Below, one piece after another: positions 9,912 to 18,754 of a stretch of DNA of 56,653 nt. The notes under the pieces are model-generated. The model worked only from the letters and a program-made list of their open reading frames with translations, did no database searches and had not been told where the DNA came from. A program made the position numbers and the translations under genes. Numbering within the stretch: position 1 is the stretch's first letter; each line of letters begins with the position of its first letter. The stretch lies in contig CALHUI010000018.1 in assembly GCA_938039675.1 (NCBI GenBank), forward strand, positions 1 to 56,653, written 5' to 3'. This DNA is from an uncultured Cytophagales bacterium. GTDB taxonomy: Bacteria; Bacteroidota; Bacteroidia; Cytophagales; Thermoflexibacteraceae.

Positions 9912-9942
9912 TTGGCTATAAAAGAAAGCCGTGCTAAATTTG
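9912..9942 (+). promoter_or_regulatory. promoter of rpmH-rnpA
   Basis: TTTG at 9911-9914 and TAAATTTG at 9935-9942 are 20 bases apart, an almost ideal Bacteroidota promoter. Transcription would start near 9949, about 15 bases before the rpmH ATG. Confidence 0.7.
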
Positions 9943-9963
9943 CAGCCTTAAAAGCGAATAGTC

Positions 9964-10122
9964 ATGAAAAGAACTTACCAGCCTTCTAATCGTAAAAGGC
10001 GCAATAAGCACGGCTTCCGCGAGCGCATGTCCACTCACAATGGCCGCCGTGTATTGGCAGCCCGCCGTGCAAAAGGTCGTAAAAAACTGACTGTTTCCGA
10101 TGAGCCTCGTCATAAAGGTTAA
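9964..10122 (+). CDS. rpmH: 50S ribosomal protein L34
   Basis: The 52-residue product begins [18 protein letters not shown] and continues with [22 protein letters not shown], the nearly invariant L34 sequence. It is a basic protein of the large ribosomal subunit. It carries its own strong promoter and is followed 31 bases later by rnpA, the usual bacterial pairing. The acidic-to-basic tail DEPRHKG is a small extension of the common length. Confidence 0.98.
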   Translation: MKRTYQPSNRKRRNKHGFRERMSTHNGRRVLAARRAKGRKKLTVSDEPRHKG

Positions 10123-10153
10123 TCCGAAACCTCAAAAATGAGCGTGTAAGGTT

Positions 10154-10573
10154 TTGAAAACCAATGGTTTACCAAAGCGCGAACGGCTTAAAAGCAAAAA
10201 AATAATACGGGAGCTTTTTGCGAAAGGCTCCTCTCTTTTTTTGTATCCGTTCAAAATTGCCTACCTCATGCCATCATCTGCCGCTGATGTCGGCAAACTT
10301 CCACAAATATTGGTTTCCGTATCGCGCAAAAATTTCCGCCGCGCCCACGACCGCAACTTGATTAAACGCCGCTGTCGGGAAATTTATCGGGTTTATAAAT
10401 CTGAATTACTTACTCGAAAACGCCAACTTCCTACTTATTTGGGTATTATCTACGTAGGGAAGAAACACGAATCTTTCGCTTTTATGCAACAGCAACTGCG
10501 CGAAGTACTTGACCGTTTGCCTGCGGCTACCTCTGCATCCGAAATTGAGCCACCGACACAGACTGCACCGTAA
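10154..10573 (+). CDS. rnpA: ribonuclease P protein component
   Basis: The 139-residue product has the RnpA opening (LPKRERLKSKK), the F-K-I-A-Y strand, and the RNR signature (FRRAHDRNLIKRRCRE) that binds the RNA subunit. The protein helps the P RNA mature the 5' ends of tRNAs. The start is a TTG at 10154; no ATG in this frame lies before the conserved region. The last 25 residues or so are an unconserved, proline- and threonine-rich tail. Confidence 0.95.
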   Translation: MKTNGLPKRERLKSKKIIRELFAKGSSLFLYPFKIAYLMPSSAADVGKLPQILVSVSRKNFRRAHDRNLIKRRCREIYRVYKSELLTRKRQLPTYLGIIYVGKKHESFAFMQQQLREVLDRLPAATSASEIEPPTQTAP

Positions 10574-10586
10574 CCGCATACGGTGC

Positions 10587-11363
10587 TTACCATTTGACAG
10601 CGGGCAGTGGCAGCCTGAATGTCTGCGACAAAAAGCCTGTAATTTTGCCTGCCTTGTGTCGTTGTAAACGGACGGGGAGTTCCAAGTCTAAACCCAGTAG
10701 CAAATGACGGCGAGATTGGTAGCCTGCACGGCGGTTTTGGTCTGGGTTGCCATAGACCATCCCTGTGGCACTGTACCCGACCACAACCCTTATCCACTGA
10801 TAATCGGCAGGCAGAAAAGGCAGCGGCAACGAGAGCCAATAGCTTTGCCCGTTGTAGTCTTTGATGAGTTGCTCGGCAAAGTTGTGGCCGAGCTTTTCGG
10901 GGCGCAGGGCAGCATAGGGCCCGGGCACAAACCAGAATTTAGGGCGGATGGGCTGCTTGCCTGCTACCTGTTCTTGTGCAATGAACAGTGCCGCGCCCGC
11001 TGCATTTGCCATTAGGTCATAGGCACTTGCTCCGTGCGTGATTGCTAAACTGTCCAATAGTTCAATTGGTGAAAGGGCGGCAAAACCAAGAAGGGCGGCA
11101 TAGTGATAGGCTTTTTCAGGTGCTACTCCCGCCCAAAGCAAGAGGCGGTGGGCTATTCGGCTCATCTGGTAGGCGGCAAATGCATGTCCGGCTTTGTCCA
11201 TTTGTTGCCAGTCGCGGCTGTCATCAAACCAGCGGGGGCGGCTGCGTGGCACGGCGGCATACCAAAGCCTGTCCAACAGGTAATAAATAAGGGCTGCGAG
11301 TGCCAAAGCACCACAGCCCAAAAATGCTCTGCGGGAGAAAGTGTTATTCCTCATCATCTTCAT
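10587..11363 (-). CDS. DUF2279 membrane-anchored protein
   Basis: The product is about 258 residues, with a twin-arginine-looking start (SRRAFLGCGALAL) that is more likely a membrane anchor. It has the DUF2279 hallmark WQQMDKAGHAFAAYQ and further small helices. The family is predicted to sit in the membrane or periplasm and has no proven function. Three in-frame ATGs (11363, 11357, 11354) are possible; all overlap the end of the upstream AAA+ ATPase gene, so the two are coupled. It ends 13 bases from the convergent rnpA. Confidence 0.7.
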   Translation of the reverse strand: MKMMRNNTFSRRAFLGCGALALAALIYYLLDRLWYAAVPRSRPRWFDDSRDWQQMDKAGHAFAAYQMSRIAHRLLLWAGVAPEKAYHYAALLGFAALSPIELLDSLAITHGASAYDLMANAAGAALFIAQEQVAGKQPIRPKFWFVPGPYAALRPEKLGHNFAEQLIKDYNGQSYWLSLPLPFLPADYQWIRVVVGYSATGMVYGNPDQNRRAGYQSRRHLLLGLDLELPVRLQRHKAGKITGFLSQTFRLPLPAVKW

Positions 11364-12846
11364 TGGCTCCAAGGCTGAACATGCCGCTTAGGATGTCTTT
11401 GAACTGGATGCCGCGCTCCAAGTTTTTGCGACTTACGACCGAATACTCTGCCAGCCCGTGCAGTGCAAACTCCATCATGAAATATTGCTCGTTGCTGCTC
11501 AGGTTGGGCAGTTTGGCTTTGACCAAATCGCTGAGGCCGGGCACTCTGTCCAGCATGGCGCGGTAGTCATGGTCGGAGGCATCGTTGAGCAAGTCTAAAT
11601 GTTCGCCATTGCCGAACCAGTCTTGTATGGTCTTGTAGGCACTGTTGGTCTTTTTCTTTTCCTTTTCGGGGTCGGGAAAAAACTGTTTAAAAAAAGTGCG
11701 TATCGTTTTGCTGACTAATGCCTGTGCTACAGATGCTGCACCTTCCTGCTCGCCTTCATATACTAATTCAACCTTACCCGAAATAGACGGGATAATTGCC
11801 CAAAAATCGCTGACACGCACATGGGTTGCGGTTTCACCGTTGAGCAGTGCGCGCCGCTCGGCCGCACTGACAAGGTTTTCATAGGCAGAAATGGTCAAAC
11901 GTGCCGAAACACCGCTTTTTACGTCCACATATTCGCTGTTGCGGGCTTCCATTGCCACTTGTTCTATCATGTCCTTTGCAAGGTCAAATACCTCTACTTT
12001 TTCTTGCTCAGGCTTAATATGGGCTTCTTGTTGAGTAATTTTTCGCCCTGTGGCAATATCTTTTGGATAGTGTGTAATAATTTGACTGTCAATGCGGTCT
12101 TTCAATGGTGTTACAATGCTGCCGCGATTGGTGTAGTCTTCGGGGTTGGCCGTAAATACAAACTGAATATCTAACGGCAGGCGCAGTTTGAAGCCCCGAA
12201 TCTGAATGTCGCCTTCCTGCAAAATATTGAAGAGCGCAACCTGAATACGTGCCTGTAAATCAGGAAGTTCGTTGATAACAAAAATGCCGCGATGCGAACG
12301 TGGAATGAGCCCGAAATGAATCACGCGCTCGTCGGAATAGGGCAGTTTCAAGGTAGCCGCCTTAATGGGGTCAGTATCGCCGATGAGGTCAGCTACCGAC
12401 ACATCGGGAGTTGCCAGTTTTTCGGTGTAGCGCTCCGAGCGATGCAGCCATTCAATCTGCGTATGGTCGCCGTGGGTAGCTACCTCGTCCTTGCCGAAGC
12501 GCGAAAGAGGCTGCAGCGGGTCGTCGTTCAGCTCGCTGCCTTTAATAACAGGGATGTACTCATCCAGCAGATTGACCATCAGTCGGGCAATGCGGGTTTT
12601 TGCCTGCCCGCGCAAGCCCAACAGGTTAATATTGTGCATAGAAAGAATGGCGCGTTCTACTTCAGGCAGTACGGTAAATTCATAACCGTGGATGCCTTCA
12701 AATACGGGTTTGCCTTTGCGCAGACGTTGAATCAGGTTGTCGCGCAGTTCCTGCTTTACCGAACGGCTGGTATAGCCTGCTGCTTTCAGCTCGCCTAAGG
12801 TCTTGATTTTCAGTAGTTGGTCGGGAGACAGTTGGTAATAGTTCAT
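11344..12846 (-). CDS. MoxR/ChlI-like AAA+ ATPase
   Basis: The 500-residue protein is an AAA+ ATPase of the magnesium-chelatase/MoxR group. Walker A is GLRGQAKT (77-84), Walker B is GIFVINE (187-193), and the sensor-1 segment is FTANPED (231-237), followed by the arginine-rich LKDRIDSQI. The C-terminal half is a helical lid and an unnamed extension. It is cytoplasmic, with no signal. MoxR ATPases act with von Willebrand-A partners to remodel complexes, but no such partner is adjacent here; the co-transcribed downstream gene is a DUF2279 protein. Automatic pipelines may label it a sigma-54 interacting regulator, but the GAFTGA loop that contacts sigma-54 is absent. Confidence 0.85.
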   Translation of the reverse strand: MNYYQLSPDQLLKIKTLGELKAAGYTSRSVKQELRDNLIQRLRKGKPVFEGIHGYEFTVLPEVERAILSMHNINLLGLRGQAKTRIARLMVNLLDEYIPVIKGSELNDDPLQPLSRFGKDEVATHGDHTQIEWLHRSERYTEKLATPDVSVADLIGDTDPIKAATLKLPYSDERVIHFGLIPRSHRGIFVINELPDLQARIQVALFNILQEGDIQIRGFKLRLPLDIQFVFTANPEDYTNRGSIVTPLKDRIDSQIITHYPKDIATGRKITQQEAHIKPEQEKVEVFDLAKDMIEQVAMEARNSEYVDVKSGVSARLTISAYENLVSAAERRALLNGETATHVRVSDFWAIIPSISGKVELVYEGEQEGAASVAQALVSKTIRTFFKQFFPDPEKEKKKTNSAYKTIQDWFGNGEHLDLLNDASDHDYRAMLDRVPGLSDLVKAKLPNLSSNEQYFMMEFALHGLAEYSVVSRKNLERGIQFKDILSGMFSLGANEDDEE

Positions 12847-12966
12847 GCAGTTAGGTCAGAAATATACTACTTGCAAGTATTAACTTTTTTTAGCTCGTTA
12901 AAGTTAGCCATTGGCGGCTAAAATTCGTAAATTTATATAATAGTTCACCGGTAAATTCTTACAACT

Positions 12967-13725
12967 ATGGCACGCTCTTATTTTCCCATCGGCTTTATAT
13001 TTTTATTGATGTTCACTGTGTTACTGCCTTTTTCGGCAGAGGCGCAGCAGAAAAAAAAGCGTAAGAAACAAAATAAATCGGCAGCTAATTTTACCACTTC
13101 GCGCAACGCACGTGTACAGGCAGTTGCTTTTTCTTTGGAAGGAGACCCGATTAAAAAATCGGGACGTGTCATGAAACCCGGTGCTACGCGGCGTGCCGGA
13201 GGTGCATTAATGCCCTGCCCCGACCTCAAACCCGATGTGCGGATTAGCAGCAGCAAAAACCCTACACTTATCACTTATCAGGGAGCACCCAACCTGACCT
13301 ACGAACCGCCGCTGCAGGAAACAGTACCTGAGTTAGTTATGCCGCCCCAAAAAGATACTCCCCCAACAACCGTAAGCACAGGAAAACCGCCTAAGCCAAC
13401 GCTGCGGCCGTTGTATTTTGTATTTGATGAAGATGAACTCACCAAAGAAGACATGGAAACCATCCGCAATGCAGCCGCTTATGTACAGCACGGCTATCGG
13501 ATTGTAATAGAAGGGCATACGGACAGTTTCGGCAGCGATTTTTACAACGAACGCCTGTCTAAAAAACGTGCCGAACGCATCAAAGCTATTATGATGCAAA
13601 TGACGGGTATCAACGAAGATGCTGTTATTGTCAAAGCCTATGGTGAAAGCTACCCTGCCGTACCCAACAGTTCACCCGACAGTCGCCAATTGAACCGTCG
13701 GGTGGAAATTAAGGTGGTGGATTAG
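12967..13725 (+). CDS. OmpA-family peptidoglycan-binding protein
   Basis: The 252-residue product has a signal peptide (cut near AEAQQ), a lysine-rich linker and a low-complexity proline region. It ends in an OmpA C-terminal domain (about 150-252) with the core motif EGHTDSFGSDFYNERLS and the closing NRRVEIKV. The domain binds peptidoglycan non-covalently, tying the envelope to the wall. There is no lipobox and no beta-barrel, so the N-terminal part is probably a periplasmic tether. It stands alone as a single-gene unit. Confidence 0.88.
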   Translation: MARSYFPIGFIFLLMFTVLLPFSAEAQQKKKRKKQNKSAANFTTSRNARVQAVAFSLEGDPIKKSGRVMKPGATRRAGGALMPCPDLKPDVRISSSKNPTLITYQGAPNLTYEPPLQETVPELVMPPQKDTPPTTVSTGKPPKPTLRPLYFVFDEDELTKEDMETIRNAAAYVQHGYRIVIEGHTDSFGSDFYNERLSKKRAERIKAIMMQMTGINEDAVIVKAYGESYPAVPNSSPDSRQLNRRVEIKVVD

Positions 13726-14246
13726 TGAGCTTTCGGGTAGATTAGCTTTCACAAAAATAACTTTTGTAACCCACTAATCCGCATTTTGCGCACACAGAAG
13801 CATGTAGTACAAATTTCTTGTCTTATATATTGTCGATGGTTAACATCTTATTATATTTACAGAAATGTCTGCGAAACAAGTATAGCCTAAAAGGATTCTG
13901 TCATGTTGCCCTCTTTACAATCTTGTAACTGATACCGGTACTTTCCGATTCTCGGCGGTGTCTGTTCAATGAACTTGTTGTTGCCCAGAGATATTTTGTG
14001 ATTAATACTGTTACCAAAATTGGTCAGGTGGGTTGCAGAAACTATCAGACGGGCAAGTTTGGTATTGAGCGAAAGTAAATTGACCCCTACTCGGTCTGTA
14101 ATTTAATTAATCATAAGCCTACATGATTGTATAAGTTTTTAACTGTAGCCGATTGTACATACCTTTGCATAAAATTGGTTCTAAAAAAGTACACTTATCT
14201 CTTTCATGCTCGGTTGATTTGAGCAAGAAAACTCGACAATGAATAT
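13726..14246. other. gene-free, AT-rich region with a possible gene remnant
   Basis: No supported gene lies here. On the minus strand one frame is open for 72 codons (14102 down to a TAG at 13887) but lacks an ATG near its beginning; it reads like degraded protein (for example RIGKYRYQLQDCKEGNM). The right end holds a -7 element for the next gene. No transposon ends or strong hairpins were seen. Confidence 0.4.
14160..14167 (+). promoter_or_regulatory. -7 element upstream of the DUF2490 gene
   Basis: TACCTTTG matches TAnnTTTG exactly. The best TTG is 30 bases upstream, outside the usual spacing, so only the -7 half is convincing. It would give a leader of about 70 bases. Confidence 0.35.
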
Positions 14247-15053
14247 ATGCTTCAAGGTTATCATTATTTTATTTTAGGATTCACACTTTATTGCTCATCC
14301 GCCATCGCTCAGAATGCCTCTATTATTGAATTAGAAGAAACAGGTATCTGGAATGGTCTGTATATTAAAGGCAGAATTACCAATAAAATAGGTTATTACG
14401 GCGAGCATCACTTTCGTGTACGCAACAGAATAGATGACGTTTCTTCTTTTGTTGGCAGAAACAGACAAATCTATAACAGAGCAGGTATCAATATTTTGTT
14501 TAACAATTATTTTGAAGCCGTTGTAGGCCCGACACTTGTTTGGAACTATAGCCCGGACCCTGAAAATACCAATTTTGAGCCAACCGTATTAGAGCCTCGC
14601 ATTTGGCACCAGTGGTTATTTATTATGCCCGAAATGGGACGCGTTAAAGTATATCATCAATTTCGTTTTGAGCACCGCTGGCGCAGAAGCAATCTGATAC
14701 GTTCGGCATATGAGTATACCAACCGCTACCGATATAAATTTTTCACATATATTCCATTGAATAAGAAAAAGATAGAGGTCAAAACCCTGTTTTTTTCATC
14801 CAGCGCAGAAATCTTCATGCAAAGCGGGCGTGCTATTGTGAATAATCCTTTTGAAGATTTCCGAACCTATAATGGCTTGGGATACGTTTTAAATCCTAAA
14901 GTTACCTTTTTTGCAGGTCATATGTGGACAATCGGACAGAAAAGTTCTGGCTTTGCATACAGAACAAGTCATATTTTGCGGTTTAATGTCTTTATAGGAC
15001 TGGATTTTAGAAAGTTAGATGCCAAACTACCTCAAATTAACTTAGGCTACTGA
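14247..15053 (+). CDS. DUF2490 outer-membrane beta-barrel protein
   Basis: The 268-residue product has a signal peptide ending at AIAQ, then alternating hydrophobic strands typical of a small barrel. The pattern of the DUF2490 family is visible: early ETGIWNG, mid HQWLFIMPE, HQFRFEHRWRR, YRYKFFTYIPL, and a final strand LRFNVFIGLDFR. Function is unknown for the family. Its TGA overlaps the ATG of the next gene by one base, indicating translational coupling with a MORN protein. Confidence 0.75.
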   Translation: MLQGYHYFILGFTLYCSSAIAQNASIIELEETGIWNGLYIKGRITNKIGYYGEHHFRVRNRIDDVSSFVGRNRQIYNRAGINILFNNYFEAVVGPTLVWNYSPDPENTNFEPTVLEPRIWHQWLFIMPEMGRVKVYHQFRFEHRWRRSNLIRSAYEYTNRYRYKFFTYIPLNKKKIEVKTLFFSSSAEIFMQSGRAIVNNPFEDFRTYNGLGYVLNPKVTFFAGHMWTIGQKSSGFAYRTSHILRFNVFIGLDFRKLDAKLPQINLGY

Positions 15054-15928
15054 TGATAAATCGAACGAACTTACGATACAAAATTGCACTGGCAGCTATA
15101 TGTGCATTATGCTCGGCTCTGTTGTTTTCGACAATTGCTTATTATAAGCAGGCAAGTACACTCGGTGCTGCATTAGCTGAGGCAAGGCTAAAAACGAAAA
15201 TAGACAGTACAACAATTGCAAACTACCAACTGTTGGACAACAAATTGCGCAGCATATTTACTAAATACAGCTCAGACAGCCAAGTTACCGATGTGGTGTT
15301 ACGTTTAGATATGCTCTTAGCAGATTATGTGGCTCAAAACGCTCTACTGAGCTTACAAACAAAAGCACATAGAAAGCTGCTAAAAACATTCAGAAATGAA
15401 ATAACAGTTGCTAATTACAAAATAGCCACTCTTGAGAAGCAAAAAAGTGAAGTAGAGGAAAAAAGAATTTTACTGGCAACTGACCTGCAGAATAAAAGCA
15501 GATTGTCTGACAGCATTGCAGCAGACTTGGCAGCATTGCGCTATCAGTTAGAAAAAACTGATTTTGACTCACTTACGCTACTTTCGCCCAGAGGGAATAA
15601 AATTTTTTACTGCGGCAAACTTCTTAACGGATTGCCCCATTCTTTTGGTATTGGATTCTATCAAGGAAGGGGTTATTATATCGGGGAATGGCAAGGTAAT
15701 GCTCGCAACGGCTGGGGTAAACACTTCTACAGAGATGGTTCTATTTATGAGGGCAATTTTGAAAATGATTTGCGTGCAGGTTTTGGCACTTATTACTATG
15801 CTTCGGGCGAAGTTTATAAGGGTTATTGGAAAGATGACCTAATGAACGGCGAGGGAGAGATTACTGTTGCAGATAAGAAGGTTATTACAGGTATTTGGGA
15901 AAATGGAAAATTACAGCAAAGAAAATAA
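15053..15928 (+). CDS. membrane-anchored coiled-coil protein with MORN repeats
   Basis: The 291-residue protein has one N-terminal membrane helix (about 9-30), a long helical region likely to form a coiled coil (about 40-175), and four or so MORN repeats (about 190-285) with the G-x-x-x-x-G-x-G pattern, for example GEWQGNARNGWGKH and GNFENDLRAGFGTY. MORN repeats bind lipids or act as scaffolds. With the anchor, the repeats probably face the periplasm. It is coupled to the barrel gene before it, so a joint envelope role is an inference. AT content is higher than in neighbouring genes. Confidence 0.7.
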   Translation: MINRTNLRYKIALAAICALCSALLFSTIAYYKQASTLGAALAEARLKTKIDSTTIANYQLLDNKLRSIFTKYSSDSQVTDVVLRLDMLLADYVAQNALLSLQTKAHRKLLKTFRNEITVANYKIATLEKQKSEVEEKRILLATDLQNKSRLSDSIAADLAALRYQLEKTDFDSLTLLSPRGNKIFYCGKLLNGLPHSFGIGFYQGRGYYIGEWQGNARNGWGKHFYRDGSIYEGNFENDLRAGFGTYYYASGEVYKGYWKDDLMNGEGEITVADKKVITGIWENGKLQQRK

Positions 15929-15937
15929 TATTTGCTG

Positions 15938-16252
15938 CTACCCTTTCATGGCTGAAATTTTATCCAAAGAAACCGTCCCAAACCGGCGATACACTTGGTA
16001 AGCAATAGCAAGTGCCAGCGCAGACTCAGCGGCTGCAATGGCAATAATAAAAAGTGTAAAAATTTGTCCCTCAACAGCCTGCGATTCATTATTCCAAACG
16101 GCAACAAGATTGATATTGGCAGCATTCAGCATCAGTTCCAGCCCCATCAATACGCCGATGATGTTGCGTTTGGTAATCGTAACAGCCATCCCGATACAGA
16201 AAATCAAGGCTGAAAGAATCCAGTAATGAAGCGGAGTAAGGGTTTGCCACAT
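15938..16252 (-). CDS. nuoK: NADH-quinone oxidoreductase subunit K
   Basis: The 104-residue product has three membrane helices and the NuoK signature: KRNIIGVLMGLELMLNAAN, with the conserved membrane glutamates (in GLELM and AAAESAL). It is part of the proton-pumping arm of respiratory complex I. I chose ATG 16252 over an upstream TTG (16273). A -7 element (TATTTTTG, complement of 16275-16282) lies just upstream, so the gene may have its own promoter. Unusually, no other nuo gene is adjacent; the rest of complex I must be elsewhere. Confidence 0.93.
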   Translation of the reverse strand: MWQTLTPLHYWILSALIFCIGMAVTITKRNIIGVLMGLELMLNAANINLVAVWNNESQAVEGQIFTLFIIAIAAAESALALAIAYQVYRRFGTVSLDKISAMKG

Positions 16253-16393
16253 AGCGTTAATGTAAGTAAGCAAGCAAAAATACGCTGATATTTAGGAATT
16301 CGGATTTAAAAAAATCAGCGAAAACCGTGTTGTCCGCAGTAAAATAATCTGTATGCCGGTGTCAAACTACTCAATTGTCCACTGTAATTTTTG

Positions 16394-18625
16394 TTAAATA
16401 TTTAACCAATAGGTCAGTTTGGCAACCAACGCCCGATTTTTTACGAGCAGTATATCGGCAAAGTAGTTATCAGTATATACCAGAAAGAAGTCGGAAACGG
16501 GTTTAAACCGCCATTGCAGGCGTGTATTGATATTGATATTGTTAATCTGGCTGTTATACTGAAAAAACGTGGTCAGGAAGAGCGCACGACTGAAAGTTAC
16601 GTCAAATCGGGGGCCGAGCAGCCACAAGTCGGCACTGTTGTATGGCGCAGGAAAGCGCAACCTGTTATAGGTAAAGTCTAGCGACAGCAGCGCATATGGC
16701 TGAATGCGATAGTTCAAATCGCCTGAAAATCCCATGCGGTTGCCATTGAAAAACTGCCCCATATAGGTTTGCAGGTTGTAGTAAAAGTTGTTGCGTGTAT
16801 CACTCGAATAGTTGGCGCTCAGGCTGTAATAGGTGTAAGCCGTGCCCGTTGGCAGTCGCTCACCGCCTGTATTGGTAGGGTCAAAAGGGCGGAAAAGCAA
16901 GGTGTAATCGCGGGAAAGTGCAATATCAAATTCAGCCGTACTGCGGAAGCGCACCGTATTGCCCAGTGAAACATTATGGTCAGTCAGGCCATTTTCCGCA
17001 TTCCAAGTAACATCTGTAACAGCAAAAAAGCCGTATCGGTTAATGTTTTTGGAATTGGGGAAAAAGTTGCGCACAACGCGCGGTGCAATGCGTCGGAAAT
17101 TATTGCGTGGCACAAAGCCCACAGGGGCGGTATAGTTTTTCCCAACCACCTGATGTGTCCACTCCACCGTGAGTGTGGGCTTGCTGTAAACTAAATTAGC
17201 ACCATGTACGAAGGCTTCAGGAAGGTTTTCTTCCGCTATGCTTTTATGGAAGAAGAATTTACCTGTCCATTCGTTGCTTTTGGAAGCGAGGTTGTAGTCA
17301 ATCCCTACCAGCCGATGGAAACGCATGGGGCGCTTAGTGGGGTCGGGTTCAGTGATGGGTGTAAAAGTCTCTTTATTGACAAAAATACCGCCGATATTGG
17401 AGCGGCTCAATACCTTGCGTTGCAAGGCAGCCACCGAATAGTTATAGCCCGGCAGCCCGATGGCATCATCGGGAGCGGCCTGCATAGTCATCAGGCCGGT
17501 GCGCCAGTTGCTGTTCAGTTTGCCGCTCAGGCGCGCACCAAAGTGAATGGTGTTCTGGATGTTTTGCCCGGTGCGCTGGTCTATGGCAACCCCAATTCGC
17601 CGCGAAAAGAAAGGCCGCAGGCGATTCATGCCAAAATCAGCAAATAAATCTGCGTTTTCCAGAAAAAATTGCCGTCTTTCGGGGAAGAAAATTTCAAAGC
17701 GGTCTAAATTAGTAACTTGCCTGTCTACTTCTACCTGCGAAAAGTCGGGATTGACAGTCAGGTCTAAGTTGAGTGCAGGTGTAACCGCCACTTTGGCATC
17801 CATGCCAACGCTGCGCTGATAACGGGTATCGGTCCCGGCAAGATGTTGCTTGGAGATGCCTCCCGCCGCATAGGGAATAACCACCAGATTGGAGCCGGGC
17901 TTTTTCAGCGGCTTGTCCCAAAGCAGTTCGGCAGTGTAAGCCAGCGAATACAACTGAAAATTGCGTGGAATCGGCACCCATGTAGAGCGTTCATTATATT
18001 TGCTGTCTATGCGATAAAAATTGATGAACCATTTGTCTGTATTTTCTTTGAATCGCAGGGTCTTAAAGGGAATGGCAATTTCCACAGTCCAGCCTCCCGG
18101 ATGTATTTTTGTTTCGGCATACCATTTATTGTCCCACGAAAGGGCAAAATCGGTCGAACTGCTGCCCCCATTGGCAATCAGGCCTTCGCGTTGTACCCCA
18201 AACGGGCTGATACCGAAGAAGAAGCCGTTGGTGCGGTCGCAAAAAGGATCAATAACAACTGTAAAACCGTCGTAGGCAGGCCCGCGAAAGTCGCGCCGCA
18301 GCGATGAAATTAAGTAATTGCCTTTCAAATCGTTGTAGCAGGTTGCCCCGACATAGACAAACTGCTCGTCGTAGGTCATGCGTACTTCGGTTTTGGCATC
18401 CGAATACGAACTGTCAAATGGAAAATGCTGAAAAAAATTACTGACTTTTTCGGCTACGTCCCATTCTGGTTCATCCAGCACACCGTCGAGGACTATTTTA
18501 GTATTCGCTTTTTGGATGCGGATAGATATCACTTCTTTGCGGGCAGCTGAAGACTGCGCCTGCGCACCGCTGAAACCACACAAAAGAATACCTGCAAAAA
18601 GGGCAATAGTAAAAATACAGCGCAA
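16394..18625 (-). CDS. DUF5916 outer membrane protein with CBM9-like N-terminal domain
   Basis: The 743-residue protein has a signal peptide (cut near AQAQ), then a CBM9-like beta-sandwich with the typical opening KIVLDGVLDEPEWDVAE (about 44-60). DUF5916 follows, a likely beta-barrel with NPDFSQVEVDRQVTNL and FFPERRQFFLEN. The family is common in Bacteroidota, probably at the outer membrane, with unknown function. The start is a TTG at 18625: a TAA lies four codons upstream in frame and no ATG precedes the signal peptide. Confidence 0.85.
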   Translation of the reverse strand: MRCIFTIALFAGILLCGFSGAQAQSSAARKEVISIRIQKANTKIVLDGVLDEPEWDVAEKVSNFFQHFPFDSSYSDAKTEVRMTYDEQFVYVGATCYNDLKGNYLISSLRRDFRGPAYDGFTVVIDPFCDRTNGFFFGISPFGVQREGLIANGGSSSTDFALSWDNKWYAETKIHPGGWTVEIAIPFKTLRFKENTDKWFINFYRIDSKYNERSTWVPIPRNFQLYSLAYTAELLWDKPLKKPGSNLVVIPYAAGGISKQHLAGTDTRYQRSVGMDAKVAVTPALNLDLTVNPDFSQVEVDRQVTNLDRFEIFFPERRQFFLENADLFADFGMNRLRPFFSRRIGVAIDQRTGQNIQNTIHFGARLSGKLNSNWRTGLMTMQAAPDDAIGLPGYNYSVAALQRKVLSRSNIGGIFVNKETFTPITEPDPTKRPMRFHRLVGIDYNLASKSNEWTGKFFFHKSIAEENLPEAFVHGANLVYSKPTLTVEWTHQVVGKNYTAPVGFVPRNNFRRIAPRVVRNFFPNSKNINRYGFFAVTDVTWNAENGLTDHNVSLGNTVRFRSTAEFDIALSRDYTLLFRPFDPTNTGGERLPTGTAYTYYSLSANYSSDTRNNFYYNLQTYMGQFFNGNRMGFSGDLNYRIQPYALLSLDFTYNRLRFPAPYNSADLWLLGPRFDVTFSRALFLTTFFQYNSQINNININTRLQWRFKPVSDFFLVYTDNYFADILLVKNRALVAKLTYWLNI

Positions 18626-18754
18626 TAAAGTACAGCATTAAAGTAAAACGGAATTAAAAATCGGGCTGATATGTTGGGCTTTTCCTATAATGCAAAAGTA
18701 CGGTGTATTGTTTTTATGCGTTATTTTGAGCCATTTATTTTTTGATGAACCTTT

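Noticed and set aside
11344-12846. Sigma-54 activator reading of the AAA+ ATPase
   Set aside because: The GAFTGA loop needed for sigma-54 contact is missing and there is no DNA-binding domain; MoxR/ChlI-like is the better fit.
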